From: Marinisporobacter sp.
GTDB lineage: Bacteria > Bacillota > Clostridia > Peptostreptococcales > Thermotaleaceae
Assembly: GCA_025210525.1 (NCBI GenBank)
Contig: JAOARP010000047.1
Span: 717,465-781,464, forward strand
Direction: 5' to 3'
DNA length: 64,000 bases
How positions within the stretch are numbered: the stretch's first letter is position 1; every line of letters begins with the position of its first letter. The notes beneath the pieces are model-generated. The model worked only from the letters and a program-made list of their open reading frames with translations. It did no database searches and was not told the DNA's origin. Made by a program: the position numbers and the translations under genes. Shown piece by piece: positions 8,452 through 19,226 of the stretch.

Positions 8452-9375
8452 TTATTTACGAAGACGTGGATCTAAGGCATCTCTTAAACCATCACCTAAG
8501 AAGTTAAATGCAAGCATAGTAATACAAATAGCTGCTGATGGAAAGAACAGCTGATAAGGATACGAACGAAGTCCCCCTAATGAATCACTAGCAAGTGACC
8601 CCCACGAAGACATAGGTGCTGATACACCAAGACCTATAAAGCTTAAGAACGACTCTGTAAAGATAGCACTTGGTATCTGCATAGTCATGGTTACGATAAT
8701 AACCCCCATAGCATTTGGAATTAAATGTCTTAATAATATTCTCCATGTACTAGCCCCTAATGTTTTTGCCGCAAGTACATATTCTTGTTCTTTCAAACTT
8801 AGGACTTGCCCACGAACAATCCTTGCCATCTTCACCCAATAAATCGTTCCTAGGGTAATGATGATACTCTTTAGTCCTGAACCAATTACTACCATCAAAA
8901 TAATAGCATATAATACCAATGGAATAGTTGAAATAACATCTACAATCCTCATCATAACATTGTCAACTTTTCCACCCATATATCCTGAAATCCCTCCATA
9001 AACAACCCCTATACAAAAGTTAACTAATGTTGCAATAACTGCAACAGCTAATGATATTCTCGCTCCATATAAAACCCTTACAAATAAATCTCTCCCATGG
9101 GCATCGGTACCAAACCAATGCTCAGCACTTGGTCCTTCATTACCTGCTAAAAGATTTTGCTCTGAATAGGTATATGAAGAAAACCATGGTCCTGCAATGG
9201 CTAAAGCAAAAATAATTATGATCAAGCAAAGCCCTAGCATAGCTACTTTATTTTTCTTAAGTCTTCTCCAAGCATCCTGCCAGTAGGTCATACTTGGACG
9301 AGCAATTTTTTCTTTTTCTCTATCGTTTACGCCAATAGGCTGCCACATATCCTGCGAAATTTTATTTAGCTCCAT
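8452..9375 (-). CDS. oppC: Oligopeptide ABC transporter permease OppC
   Basis: Inner-membrane permease of 307 residues with the OppC N-terminal domain (about residues 27-75, first membrane helix near 48-66) and a BPD_transp_1 domain with about five further helices. The EAA-type loop reads EYVLAAKTLGASTWRILLRHLIPN. It pairs with OppB to form the peptide channel. The start follows GGAGGGAGCTGAAGAA. Gap to oppB is 15 bases, so both are in one operon. Confidence 0.95.
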   Translation of the reverse strand: MELNKISQDMWQPIGVNDREKEKIARPSMTYWQDAWRRLKKNKVAMLGLCLIIIIFALAIAGPWFSSYTYSEQNLLAGNEGPSAEHWFGTDAHGRDLFVRVLYGARISLAVAVIATLVNFCIGVVYGGISGYMGGKVDNVMMRIVDVISTIPLVLYAIILMVVIGSGLKSIIITLGTIYWVKMARIVRGQVLSLKEQEYVLAAKTLGASTWRILLRHLIPNAMGVIIVTMTMQIPSAIFTESFLSFIGLGVSAPMSSWGSLASDSLGGLRSYPYQLFFPSAAICITMLAFNFLGDGLRDALDPRLRK

Positions 9376-9390
9376 TTCTTCAGCTCCCTC

Positions 9391-10311
9391 CTATTCATCA
9401 ATTTTAATTCTTGGATCAATAAATCCATAGGCAACATCTACAATCAATACCATGATGACTAAAAATATTGCATAAAATATAGTCATACCCATTAGTACTG
9501 TATAATCACGATTTCCAACGCTTTCTACGAAATGCTTACCCATACCAGGGATCGCAAAGATTCTTTCTACTACGAAAGATCCTGTAAGGATTGCTGCAAC
9601 AAGAGGTCCTACATAAGTTACAACAGGGATTAATGCATTCTTTAAAGCATGTTTTCCAATTACAACAAATTCTGGAAGTCCTTTTGCTCTTGCTGTTCTG
9701 ATATAATCCTGTTGAAGTACCTCAAGCATACTAGAACGTGTTAATCTTGCAACAAAGGAAAGAGAAAATCCACTAAGAGCAATAACAGGTCCTATATAAT
9801 GCTTCCAACTCTTTAGTCCAAAAGAAGGCAGTACCCCTAGTTTTGAGCTAAACACATAAATGATTAATGTTCCTAATACAAAGCTTGGGATGGTCACACC
9901 TAAGGTTGCAAAGAACATGGCTAATTGGTCCTGCCACCTATTTTGCTTCAGTGCTGAAATAATCCCAATCGGTACACCTAGAAGGAGTACAAGTAGAACT
10001 GCTAATCCACCAATCTTAGCAGAAATCGGGAATCCCTTTTCTATAAGCTCATTTACCGTTACACCTGTACGTTGAAAGGATGGTCCTAAATCCCCTTTGA
10101 TCACACCACCTAAATAATCTAAATATTGCTTATATAGTGGCTGATCTAGGTTATATTTTGCTTCTAATGCTTTTATAACTGCTGGAGGGAGTGCTTTTTC
10201 TCTAGTAAAAGGTCCTCCTGGTATAGCATGCATTAAGCCAAAAGTAATAGTAATCACTAATAATAGCGTAATAATCATAGAAACTAGTCTATTTGCAATA
10301 AATCTACCCAA
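9391..10311 (-). CDS. oppB: Oligopeptide ABC transporter permease OppB
   Basis: Permease of about 306 residues with six predicted membrane helices, the OppB N-terminal pattern (RLVSMIITLLLVITITFGLMH) and the EAA loop DYIRTARAKGLPEFVVIGKHALKNALIP. First gene of oppBCDF. The TTG at 10311 has AAGGAAGGTG six bases upstream; the in-frame GTG at 10320 lies within that site. If GTG is used the protein is three residues longer. Confidence 0.94.
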   Translation of the reverse strand: MGRFIANRLVSMIITLLLVITITFGLMHAIPGGPFTREKALPPAVIKALEAKYNLDQPLYKQYLDYLGGVIKGDLGPSFQRTGVTVNELIEKGFPISAKIGGLAVLLVLLLGVPIGIISALKQNRWQDQLAMFFATLGVTIPSFVLGTLIIYVFSSKLGVLPSFGLKSWKHYIGPVIALSGFSLSFVARLTRSSMLEVLQQDYIRTARAKGLPEFVVIGKHALKNALIPVVTYVGPLVAAILTGSFVVERIFAIPGMGKHFVESVGNRDYTVLMGMTIFYAIFLVIMVLIVDVAYGFIDPRIKIDE

Positions 10312-10320
10312 TTTGTTCAC

Positions 10321-10850
10321 CTTCCTTATAAAATTTAAAATCGTATTTTATGCATTTATTTCTATAAATCTAAACACCTCCTATTTGTAAAATCCATACA
10401 AAATATTCATTTTTCTTTTGAAAGTTCACATGTTTATTTATTCTTTTTTCAGATAATTTTATTTTATCGCACAACGCCCTTTGTATTATTAATAATAACT
10501 GAATCTTCACGACACTTCAATAAATTAGGAGAAAACTACTTTTTAACTTTTTGTAACATTTGCTAAACCCATTCATTTTACTCATTTTTATGTATCCCCC
10601 CTTATTTTTCCTCATCAAGTCCTCCATTCACATACAAATACTAAAAATTGTATAATTATTTATCTTTTTTTATTTTCAATCATTTTACTTTTTCATCGCC
10701 ATCCCTCATTGCTAGACATTTTCTTTCTCCTTTCAACATGTTCGTATACAGGATACACTTGTAAATTCAAGTCGAACTTTCCTAAAACATTCCTTCCTCT
10801 TTCTATTTTCCCCTTACTTTTTTTCAATATGTGTTTATTTCCAATAAAAA
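10321..10850. other. 530-base gap between oppA copy 2 and oppB, no confident gene
   Basis: Strongly AT-rich. Read on the minus strand (the direction of oppB) it offers one weak promoter-like pair (TTGAAG and TATTAT) and two very short frames behind GGAGG- or GGGGGG-like sites near 10560-10640, one encoding about 32 residues ending KCYKKLKSSFLLIY. These could be leader peptides, but I see no repeat, terminator/antiterminator pair or T-box. The gap suggests oppBCDF has its own promoter separate from oppA copy 2. Confidence 0.4.
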
Positions 10851-10894
10851 GATAAAAAGAGAATTATTTTTAGTAAAAAAATCCTCTTTTTATC
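10851..10894 (-). terminator. Terminator of oppA copy 2
   Basis: On the minus strand GATAAAAAGAG pairs with CTCTTTTTATC across an A/T-rich loop and is followed by TTTTTATT. It lies 17 bases after the stop codon of oppA copy 2 and so isolates that gene from oppB, at least partly. Confidence 0.65.
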
Positions 10895-10910
10895 TATACT
10901 CCTAAATTTT

Positions 10911-12566
10911 CTATTGTTCTATCTCTGCATTTCCGAAGAACCAATGACCCATTTTTGTTTTTTCCCAATTTTTAACATATTCCTTAACCATCTGTGGTCT
11001 TGTGTAATAGTAAATAGGTAGTACAATATTTGTATCCATCATTAAATCTTGTGCCTTATAAAGAATTTCAAATCTTTCTTCTCCTGTTTTTAATTTAGAT
11101 TCTTCAATCAACTTATCATATTCAGAATTATTCCATTGGCAATCATTATTTCCTGAATAAGATAACCATAAATCAAGCATGGTCATAGGATCAGCATAAT
11201 CTCCTAACCAACCAGCTCTAGCGATTTGGAAATTGCCATGATGTCTTGCATCCTGAAACACTGCCCACTCTTGGTTTTGAAGCTTTACTTCTATACCAAG
11301 ATTTTGCTTCCACATTTCTTGGATAGCTTCACAAACAGCTTTGTGTCTTTCTAATGTGTTATAAATAACTGTTACTTCAGGGAATCCCTTTCCCTCAGGA
11401 TATCCAGCTTCTGCTAATAATTTTTTTGCTTCTTCTACATTAGCTGCATTTGGATCGATCCCATAATCTCCCGCATTCTTTTGGAATTCTTCTCCTTTTG
11501 CATCTAATAATCCTGGAGGAGTAAATCCTGTAGCAGGTAATTCCCCGCCCTTTGTAATTCTCTCACAAATAGCTTTTCTATCAATTGCAAGGGTCAATGC
11601 ACGTCTTACCTTTACATCATTTACTGGTTCTTTTTCTACATTAAATATGAAATAATAAGTTCCTACTTCTGGCCATATACTAAAGGTAGGATCATTTTCC
11701 ATAAGTCTTGGTATTTCTTGTACAGGAATATGATCATCTACCTCTATTTCTCCTGCTTCATAAGCAGTTAAAGCAGTAGATTCTTCTACAATCATCAATC
11801 CTTCAACTTTATCAATTTTCACCTTATCTTTATTCCAATAATGTTCATTCTTCTTAAAAACAATCCTATCCCCCATAATGTAATCCTCTACAAAAAAAGG
11901 ACCATTAGAAACTGCATACTCAGGATTTCTAGCCCAGTTTTCTGGATCTTTTTCTACCATGTCAGCTCTTACTGGCATGTAAGTGTAGAACGCCGTTAAA
12001 CTAAGAAAATACGGTGTTGGTGCATTGAGGGTTACCTCAAGTGTTTTATCATCTTTGCAGGAAATAGCCACATCTTCAAGCTTTCCTTTTCCTTCATAAG
12101 CATCCTGTGCACCCTTTACATAAAACAATTGGAATGCATATTCAGCTGGTTCTGGAACTAGATTAGGATCTAACGCCCTTTTCCAAGCATATTCAAAGTC
12201 TTGTGCTCGTACTGGCTCTCCATCTGACCATTTTGCATCTCTTATATGGAAAGTATATGTAAGTCCATCTTCTGATAAATCATAGCTTTCTGCCATAGCA
12301 GGGATAAGCTTTCCATCAACCTCTCTCATTAATCCTTCAAAGGTATTGTTAATAACATGACCTCCATCAGCTGCACTATTAAGCTGAGGATCAATAGTTT
12401 TAGGTTCTGAACCTATATTCCATCTAAGAACAGATGCCTCCTTTACTTCTTCTTGCACATCTTTAGACTCCTCTGTTTGCTCCTTTTGATTGCTGGCTCC
12501 ACAGCCTGTAAAAACTGTAACAATCAATATAGCTACCAAAAATACAGAACAAAATTTTTTTAACAT
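10911..12566 (-). CDS. oppA: Oligopeptide-binding lipoprotein OppA (copy 2)
   Basis: A family 5 solute-binding lipoprotein of 551 residues, lipobox FTG-C with Cys22, starting at an ATG preceded by GGGGAGGGAATAGAG. The mature sequence tracks copy 1 (4614-6245) almost without gaps, for example RWNIGSEPKTIDPQLNSAADG and YYYTRPQMVKEYVKNWEKTK. Copy 2 sits upstream of oppBCDF with its own terminator, copy 1 downstream. Differences are scattered over the peptide-binding lobes, so a shifted peptide preference is a reasonable inference. Confidence 0.93.
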   Translation of the reverse strand: MLKKFCSVFLVAILIVTVFTGCGASNQKEQTEESKDVQEEVKEASVLRWNIGSEPKTIDPQLNSAADGGHVINNTFEGLMREVDGKLIPAMAESYDLSEDGLTYTFHIRDAKWSDGEPVRAQDFEYAWKRALDPNLVPEPAEYAFQLFYVKGAQDAYEGKGKLEDVAISCKDDKTLEVTLNAPTPYFLSLTAFYTYMPVRADMVEKDPENWARNPEYAVSNGPFFVEDYIMGDRIVFKKNEHYWNKDKVKIDKVEGLMIVEESTALTAYEAGEIEVDDHIPVQEIPRLMENDPTFSIWPEVGTYYFIFNVEKEPVNDVKVRRALTLAIDRKAICERITKGGELPATGFTPPGLLDAKGEEFQKNAGDYGIDPNAANVEEAKKLLAEAGYPEGKGFPEVTVIYNTLERHKAVCEAIQEMWKQNLGIEVKLQNQEWAVFQDARHHGNFQIARAGWLGDYADPMTMLDLWLSYSGNNDCQWNNSEYDKLIEESKLKTGEERFEILYKAQDLMMDTNIVLPIYYYTRPQMVKEYVKNWEKTKMGHWFFGNAEIEQ

Positions 12567-12644
12567 CTCTATTCCCTCCCCTTTTTTATTACCTTGTTAC
12601 ATTCTATGCAATCTTGTCCCATTCATGATAACTTTTTCACTGCA

Positions 12645-12680
12645 CAAAAAAAGAAAGATGCATTTTAAGCACCCTTCTTC
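12645..12680 (-). terminator. Terminator of ligA
   Basis: On the minus strand GAAGGGTGC pairs with GCATCTTTC and is followed by seven T. It begins at the ligA stop codon and ends the pcrA-ligA operon before oppA copy 2. Confidence 0.75.
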
Positions 12681-14693
<2,013 letters not shown>

Positions 14694-17627
14694 CTATAAA
14701 ACCGTGATAGGTGCATACCCCTTAATAAGTTTTTTAATCCCTGCATTATCAAAGGCAATCGTAAGTTCTGTATCCTTTCCTTTTTGCTTTACTGAAATAA
14801 TCGTACCTATTCCAAATTTATCATGCTTTACCTTACTGCCAGGCTTTGCTTCCTTAGAGCCTGTACTACTAGTACTCTTTTGTATAGTATTCGTAGTACT
14901 ATTCATACTTACTCCCCTATAAATTCCTTTTGCAGGTGCTAAAACCATTCGATCTCTTTTTAATATTTCTTCCTTATCTCGATCAATCAATTCATCTGCT
15001 ATTTCATCAATAAATCTAGACATAGGATTATAATTGGTTCTTCCATATAGCATTCTCATCTTTGCATGAGTTAAAAATAATATTTCCTCAGCCCTTGTAA
15101 TTCCTACATAGCAAAGTCTTCTTTCTTCCTCTAAACCACTATCATCCTCTAAAGATCTTCCACTTGGGAAAATTCGCTCTTCCATTCCCACAAGGAATAC
15201 TATAGGAAACTCTAGTCCCTTGGCACTATGTAGCGTCATAAGTACTACGGCATTATCTTCATCTTCCATCTTATCTAAATCTGAAACCAATGAAATATTT
15301 GATAAAAATTCTTCTAAAGTCTTTACTTCACTACTTTTTTCAAAATCCATAGCCACAGATAAAAATTCTTGTAAGTTCTCAATTCTTGATTGCGCTTCTA
15401 CTGTATCATCATTTTTAAGCTCATCCATATATCCTGATTCTTCTAATACCTTTCTAATGAGCTCCGTTACACTAATGGTTTCCTTCTCAAGTCCATATCT
15501 TGTAATGAGCATAACAAAATCGCCAATGCCTTTTTTCACTCTTCTTGAAAAGCCATCAATCATTTCATCATCTAATAAAACACTAAACATGCTCTCGCCC
15601 GTTTCATTAGCAGCATCTTGTATTTTTTCAACAGTTCTAGCCCCTATTCCTCTTTTAGGAACATTTAAAACTCTCTTTAAACTCACATCATCTACAGGAT
15701 TTTGAATTAAACGTAAATATGCAACTAAATCTTTAATTTCCTTTCGATCATAGAACTTTAGTCCTCCATAAATACGATAAGGAATCCCAGCCTTCATCAA
15801 GCTATCCTCCAGTACTCGTGATTGGGCATTAGTTCTATAAAGCATAGCAAATTCCGAATAATTTCTTCCATCTGTATCTACCATATCTTTTATTTGACTC
15901 ACAACAAAACGTGCTTCATCATGCTCATTCTCTGCACGATAATATCTAAGTACATCTCCACTATTTTGTGAGGTCCATAATTTCTTACTCTTTCTTCCAC
16001 GATTATTTTTAATCACACAGTTAGCAGCATCTAAAATATTTTGAGTAGAACGATAATTTTGCTCAAGTTTTATAACGGTAGCATTACTAAATTCATCCTC
16101 AAAATTCAGGATATTTCTTATGTCTGCCCCTCTCCAACTGTAGATAGACTATAGCGATAGGTAAAATTTTGATATAATCTCCATCTTTTCCCCCGCTCCA
16201 CACCCTACGTGCAAGTTTCCTCGCATACGGCGTTCTATCGAATATCTAAATCTATTAGACCTTCGACTTAGGGCTATCCCTCCACCACTTGTTATCATGG
16301 ATTCATCGGTACTATGCCCCTACTCTCACGTACATGCATATAGTTTCTTCCCAAATGGTCTTTCCCCTATATTACAGGACATCTTTGAGACATCAAATTT
16401 ACATTCCTGTTGTACGCTTTCGACGTTCCAAATTGACTATCTGTACATTCTTACGTAGGTGCTTTGCTATGAGCCTGTGACATTATACCTCCATTGCTTG
16501 GTATTCCGAATTTCATAACGACCATTCTTACTTTTCGGTATGCCACGACACACTGTGGTGTCTTTTACGCTTTCGCATAAACCGACGTATAGACTCTTTC
16601 ATTCGCAAGTTTGTCAGTATCTACTATTCGATACATTCTCACCATATAAGATTTATAGACCTCCGACCTATCATACACCATATCCATAAAGACTTAGGTG
16701 ACTTCAGCCGACTTTACCTAGCTTCATACAAATGTATATGTCTTTACATCTGCATGCAGGAGTATCAAGGAAAAGGTTTCAGACAGCATGGAGTCCACAT
16801 TCCCTTTTTCGTCAATTCAGTTGTATTCTATTTAGAATACCTCGTTTTCCTGTTTATGCAACAGTTATACGAGAACATCTCGCACGATCATCATCCCCCA
16901 CAACACAAAGATTCCCATGCTTTGCTGCAAGCATAGAGATTAATTTGTATTGTAGCTGGTTGGTATCTTGGTACTCATCTACCATGATATATTGGAATTT
17001 ATTTTGATAATAGCTAAGAGCCACCTTATCCTTTTCAAATAATTCCACTGTCTTAAAAATCAAATCATCAAAATCTAAAGCATTATTCTTTTTTAATTTC
17101 TTTTGATAAAGTCGATAGATTTTCCCAATAGTCTCCATTTGAAAATCCCCTGCATATTCTTTATCAAATTCTCTTGGTGTAAACATTTTGTCCTTCGCTT
17201 CACTGATACGGCTTAGTACCATAGGAATGGGATACAATTTATCATTAATATTTAACTCTTTATAACATTCCTTTATTACAACCTTTTGATCCATTCCATC
17301 ATAAATAACAAAATCACTTGTATAATCTATCTTATCAATATCTCGCCTTAAAATCCTTACACAAGAAGAGTGAAAGGTACTCACCCATATATCTGTAAAT
17401 CTTCCTAATAAATCCTCTACCCTATATTTCATCTCTTTCGCAGCTTTATTCGTAAAAGTGATGGCTAAAATATTTCCCGGGTAAACCCCTAGTTCTTCTA
17501 TTAAGTATGCAATTCTATGGGTCAACACCCTAGTTTTACCTGACCCAGCACCTGCCAGTATCAGTAATGGTCCTTCTGTTTTTAAAACCGCCTCCCTTTG
17601 GGGCGGATTGAGCATGGATAAATCCAT
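14694..17627 (-). CDS. pcrA: ATP-dependent helicase PcrA/UvrD, interrupted by a group II intron
   Basis: 3'-5' superfamily 1 helicase for repair and replication. Exon 1 is 17627-16886 (247 codons plus one base) and exon 2 is 16150-14694. Joined, they give 2199 nt, that is 732 residues plus stop, exactly in frame and of normal PcrA length. Exon 1 has Walker A LAGAGSGKT (K31) and the DEYQD Walker B. The junction rebuilds VGDDD-QSIYSWRGADIR, the conserved helicase motif region. Exon 2 has QNYRST, LMTLHSAKGLEF, LCYVGITRAE and a C-terminal Tudor-like tail (VKHDKFGIGTIISV). Without splicing, translation stops after ten foreign residues (RARCSRITVA). The second half alone has no ribosome site. Operon with ligA. 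Confidence 0.95.
16151..16885 (-). mobile_element. ORF-less group II intron in pcrA
   Basis: 735 nt on the pcrA sense strand. It begins GTGCGAG, matching the group II 5' consensus GUGYG, and ends CGCTAT. A 34-nt domain V lies at 16200-16233, with the GAAA tetraloop and the GCGAG...CUUGC and ACGUA segments aligning base for base with the canonical domain V. Its triad is CGC rather than AGC. Domain VI follows at about 16155-16197, with a bulged A eight bases from the 3' end (A then UCGCUAU), the usual branch-point distance. There is no reverse transcriptase/maturase frame inside, and none anywhere in the window. The surrounding exon sequence shows no target-site duplication, as expected for retrohoming. 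A candidate EBS1 (GGTCGTT, 16517-16523) can pair with the last seven exon bases GATGATC using three G-U pairs. Confidence 0.9.
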
Positions 17628-17768
17628 AAAAAGTCTCCTTTCATTTGTAGATTTTTCTTAAGTTTTTCATCTATTTGTAGCTTCTATAATGTCTATCTTA
17701 AAACTTCCATAACAAACAGTATATCATATTTTTTGTTCTTTCTGTAGGGGAAGTCGAACGTTTGTTTT

Positions 17769-17817
17769 GCATAAAAATAACGCTAGGTTCTGCATATGAA
17801 ATATACATTCTAGCGTT
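17769..17817 (-). terminator. Terminator hairpin after the EamA gene (dispersed repeat copy A)
   Basis: AACGCTAG (17779-17786) pairs with CTAGCGTT (17810-17817), and on the minus strand the tail is ATTTTTATGC. The flank and stem share the 18-mer GCATAAAAATAACGCTAG with the hairpin at 18957, so this is one copy of a small repeated terminator. Confidence 0.65.
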
Positions 17818-17887
17818 CAGGTTTATTATGTTAAATTCCTAAGAAGTGTTTTTATCATCAGCACCAAATTACCTCTTTAAACCTATA

Positions 17888-18772
17888 CTATTTCATAGCT
17901 TGAGGAGTTTCTTTGTTCTTTCTCGTCACATACAATCCTATAAAAATAGTTATAGCTCCTATTAGCTGAACAAATCCAAAGGGTTCTCCTAAAACAATAT
18001 ATCCTGTAATAATAGCAAAAACAGGTTGGATATTGTTATATAAAGCTGTTTTCGTACTCCCTATTTTTTGTACTGCTAACACCCATAAAACATTACAAAT
18101 ACATACAGCAATGATCCCTGAATAAGCATTGCTAAGCCATCCTGCTAGCGGAATATTCATCCAATCCATAGCCATAATCTGAGGAGCTGAAACCATTGTA
18201 AACAGAATGGCTGTAATGGTTACAATATAAGCCATTACCAAGGAATTATTATACTTTTCAGCAATATCCTTCGAAAAAACCGTAAAATATCCATATGCAA
18301 TCTGTGCAATAAGTATCAACATACCACCCTTCATATGATTTATAGAAAATCCAAAGGTTTTATTAGACCCCATAATAATTAAAACAACTCCTACTACAGA
18401 AAGACTAATCCCGATCACCATTTTATGATTAATGTTTTCTATTCCTAGTAAACGATTGATCAATGCCACAGTTATCGGTAATGTTCCCAAAATCAATGAT
18501 GCATTTCCAGCAGTAGTCATATTTACACCGATTGTAAAGCAAAGCTGAAAAATAAAAAATCCAAATAAACTAATGGTGAAAAGTCTTTTAAAATCTTTTA
18601 CTTCAATTTTCTCGTAAGAATCCGTGAATTTAACAATTACCCACGATGTTGCAACTGCAAAAAACATTCTTAAAGCATTATAAGGAACAGGTGGAATATG
18701 CACTAATCCTATTTTCATAATGGTAGGATTGATTCCCCAAAAAAATATTACTAATACTAAAAGCCCTCTCAT
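17888..18772 (-). CDS. EamA/DMT-superfamily transporter
   Basis: Integral membrane protein of 294 residues with ten predicted helices in two EamA repeats (about 5-135 and 150-285). The second repeat ends with the typical YNNIQPVFAIITGYIVLGEPFGFVQLIGAITIFIGLYV. Family members export metabolites or amino acids; the substrate here cannot be told. Its ATG overlaps the stop of a short upstream frame (ATGA), which suggests translational coupling. Confidence 0.9.
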   Translation of the reverse strand: MRGLLVLVIFFWGINPTIMKIGLVHIPPVPYNALRMFFAVATSWVIVKFTDSYEKIEVKDFKRLFTISLFGFFIFQLCFTIGVNMTTAGNASLILGTLPITVALINRLLGIENINHKMVIGISLSVVGVVLIIMGSNKTFGFSINHMKGGMLILIAQIAYGYFTVFSKDIAEKYNNSLVMAYIVTITAILFTMVSAPQIMAMDWMNIPLAGWLSNAYSGIIAVCICNVLWVLAVQKIGSTKTALYNNIQPVFAIITGYIVLGEPFGFVQLIGAITIFIGLYVTRKNKETPQAMK

Positions 18773-18885
18773 TTTCCACCAATCCTTTCTAATATTTTTT
18801 CAGCTATTTCTTTTTTATCTTCATTGATCATCTTATGATTTGTTCCATTGTATACTATCGTTTTATAGTTTGCAACAAGCTTCAA
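18769..18885 (-). CDS. Possible 38-residue small protein coupled to the EamA gene
   Basis: A TTG at 18885 is preceded by AGGAG with a six-base spacer. The frame (begins MKLVANYKTIVYNGTNHKMI, ends KEIAEKILERIGGK) runs into an ATGA overlap with the EamA start. The C-terminal part looks like an amphipathic helix. It may be a genuine coupled small gene, a leader that controls EamA translation, or the tail of a decayed larger gene; there is a stop codon just upstream in frame. No family recognised. Confidence 0.4.
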   Translation of the reverse strand: MKLVANYKTIVYNGTNHKMINEDKKEIAEKILERIGGK

Positions 18886-19226
18886 TATATGCTCCTATTC
18901 TCATTCAACAAATCACATTTTTTGTTCTTCTTGTAAAAGCACCAAAACAGTTTTTCGCATAAAAATAACGCTAGTTTGGTATGTGTTAAATACATTCTAA
19001 CGTTTTAGCTCATTCTTTTGATTCCCAAAGGGAATTATATCTTCTTCTAATAGCACCCCTGTGAACCTATTGATTTTATTAGCCTAAACTCTCAATTTGC
19101 GAGAGTCTACCTTTTTTATTGTTTTTCACATGCTCATCTTACCAGAAAAACCATATACAATCAAGTATTTTCAACAATCGAGCGTTTCCCATGTTTTTTA
19201 CTACACAAAGACCCTCGTAAAATAGA
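18886..19226. other. Gap after the AAA/nuclease gene: repeated terminator plus unexplained sequence
   Basis: Contains the second copy of the dispersed terminator (18957-19004) and a small ACTCTC/GAGAGT hairpin near 19090-19110. On the minus strand two short open stretches (ending RLSQIESLG, and NKINRFTGVLLEEDII onward to a stop near 19002) look like possible coding debris, but neither has a convincing start or continues far enough to call. Confidence 0.4.
18957..19004 (-). terminator. Terminator hairpin after the AAA/nuclease gene (dispersed repeat copy B)
   Basis: AACGCTAG (18967-18974) pairs with CTAACGTT (18997-19004), with the minus-strand tail ATTTTTATGCG. Shares the 18-mer GCATAAAAATAACGCTAG and the ATACATTCTA arm with the copy at 17769. 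Confidence 0.55.

Noticed and set aside
10560-10660. Short leader-peptide frame upstream of oppB
   Set aside because: About 32 codons behind a GGAGG-like site, but no terminator/antiterminator structure or conserved feature supports attenuation; kept only as a note in the gap entry.
15220-15705. 161-residue serine-rich plus-strand frame opposite pcrA
   Set aside because: Antisense shadow; serine richness simply mirrors the codons of the helicase gene.
14694-16016. C-terminal half of pcrA as a separate gene starting at GTG 16016
   Set aside because: No ribosome site precedes that GTG, and the frame continues upstream without a stop through QSIYSWRGADIR to the intron boundary.
16289-16936. 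Plus-strand frames of 60-91 residues inside the pcrA insertion
   Set aside because: They lie antisense to the intron, have no ribosome sites, resemble no protein family, and the RNA features of the intron explain the sequence.
14694-17627. pcrA as a pseudogene broken by an insertion sequence
   Set aside because: No transposase, terminal inverted repeats or target duplication, and both exons are intact and rejoin precisely in frame.
19005-19110. Remnant of a radical-SAM activase or transposase gene
   Set aside because: Only a dozen codons look suggestive (KKGRLSQIESLG) before stops; too little to separate from chance.
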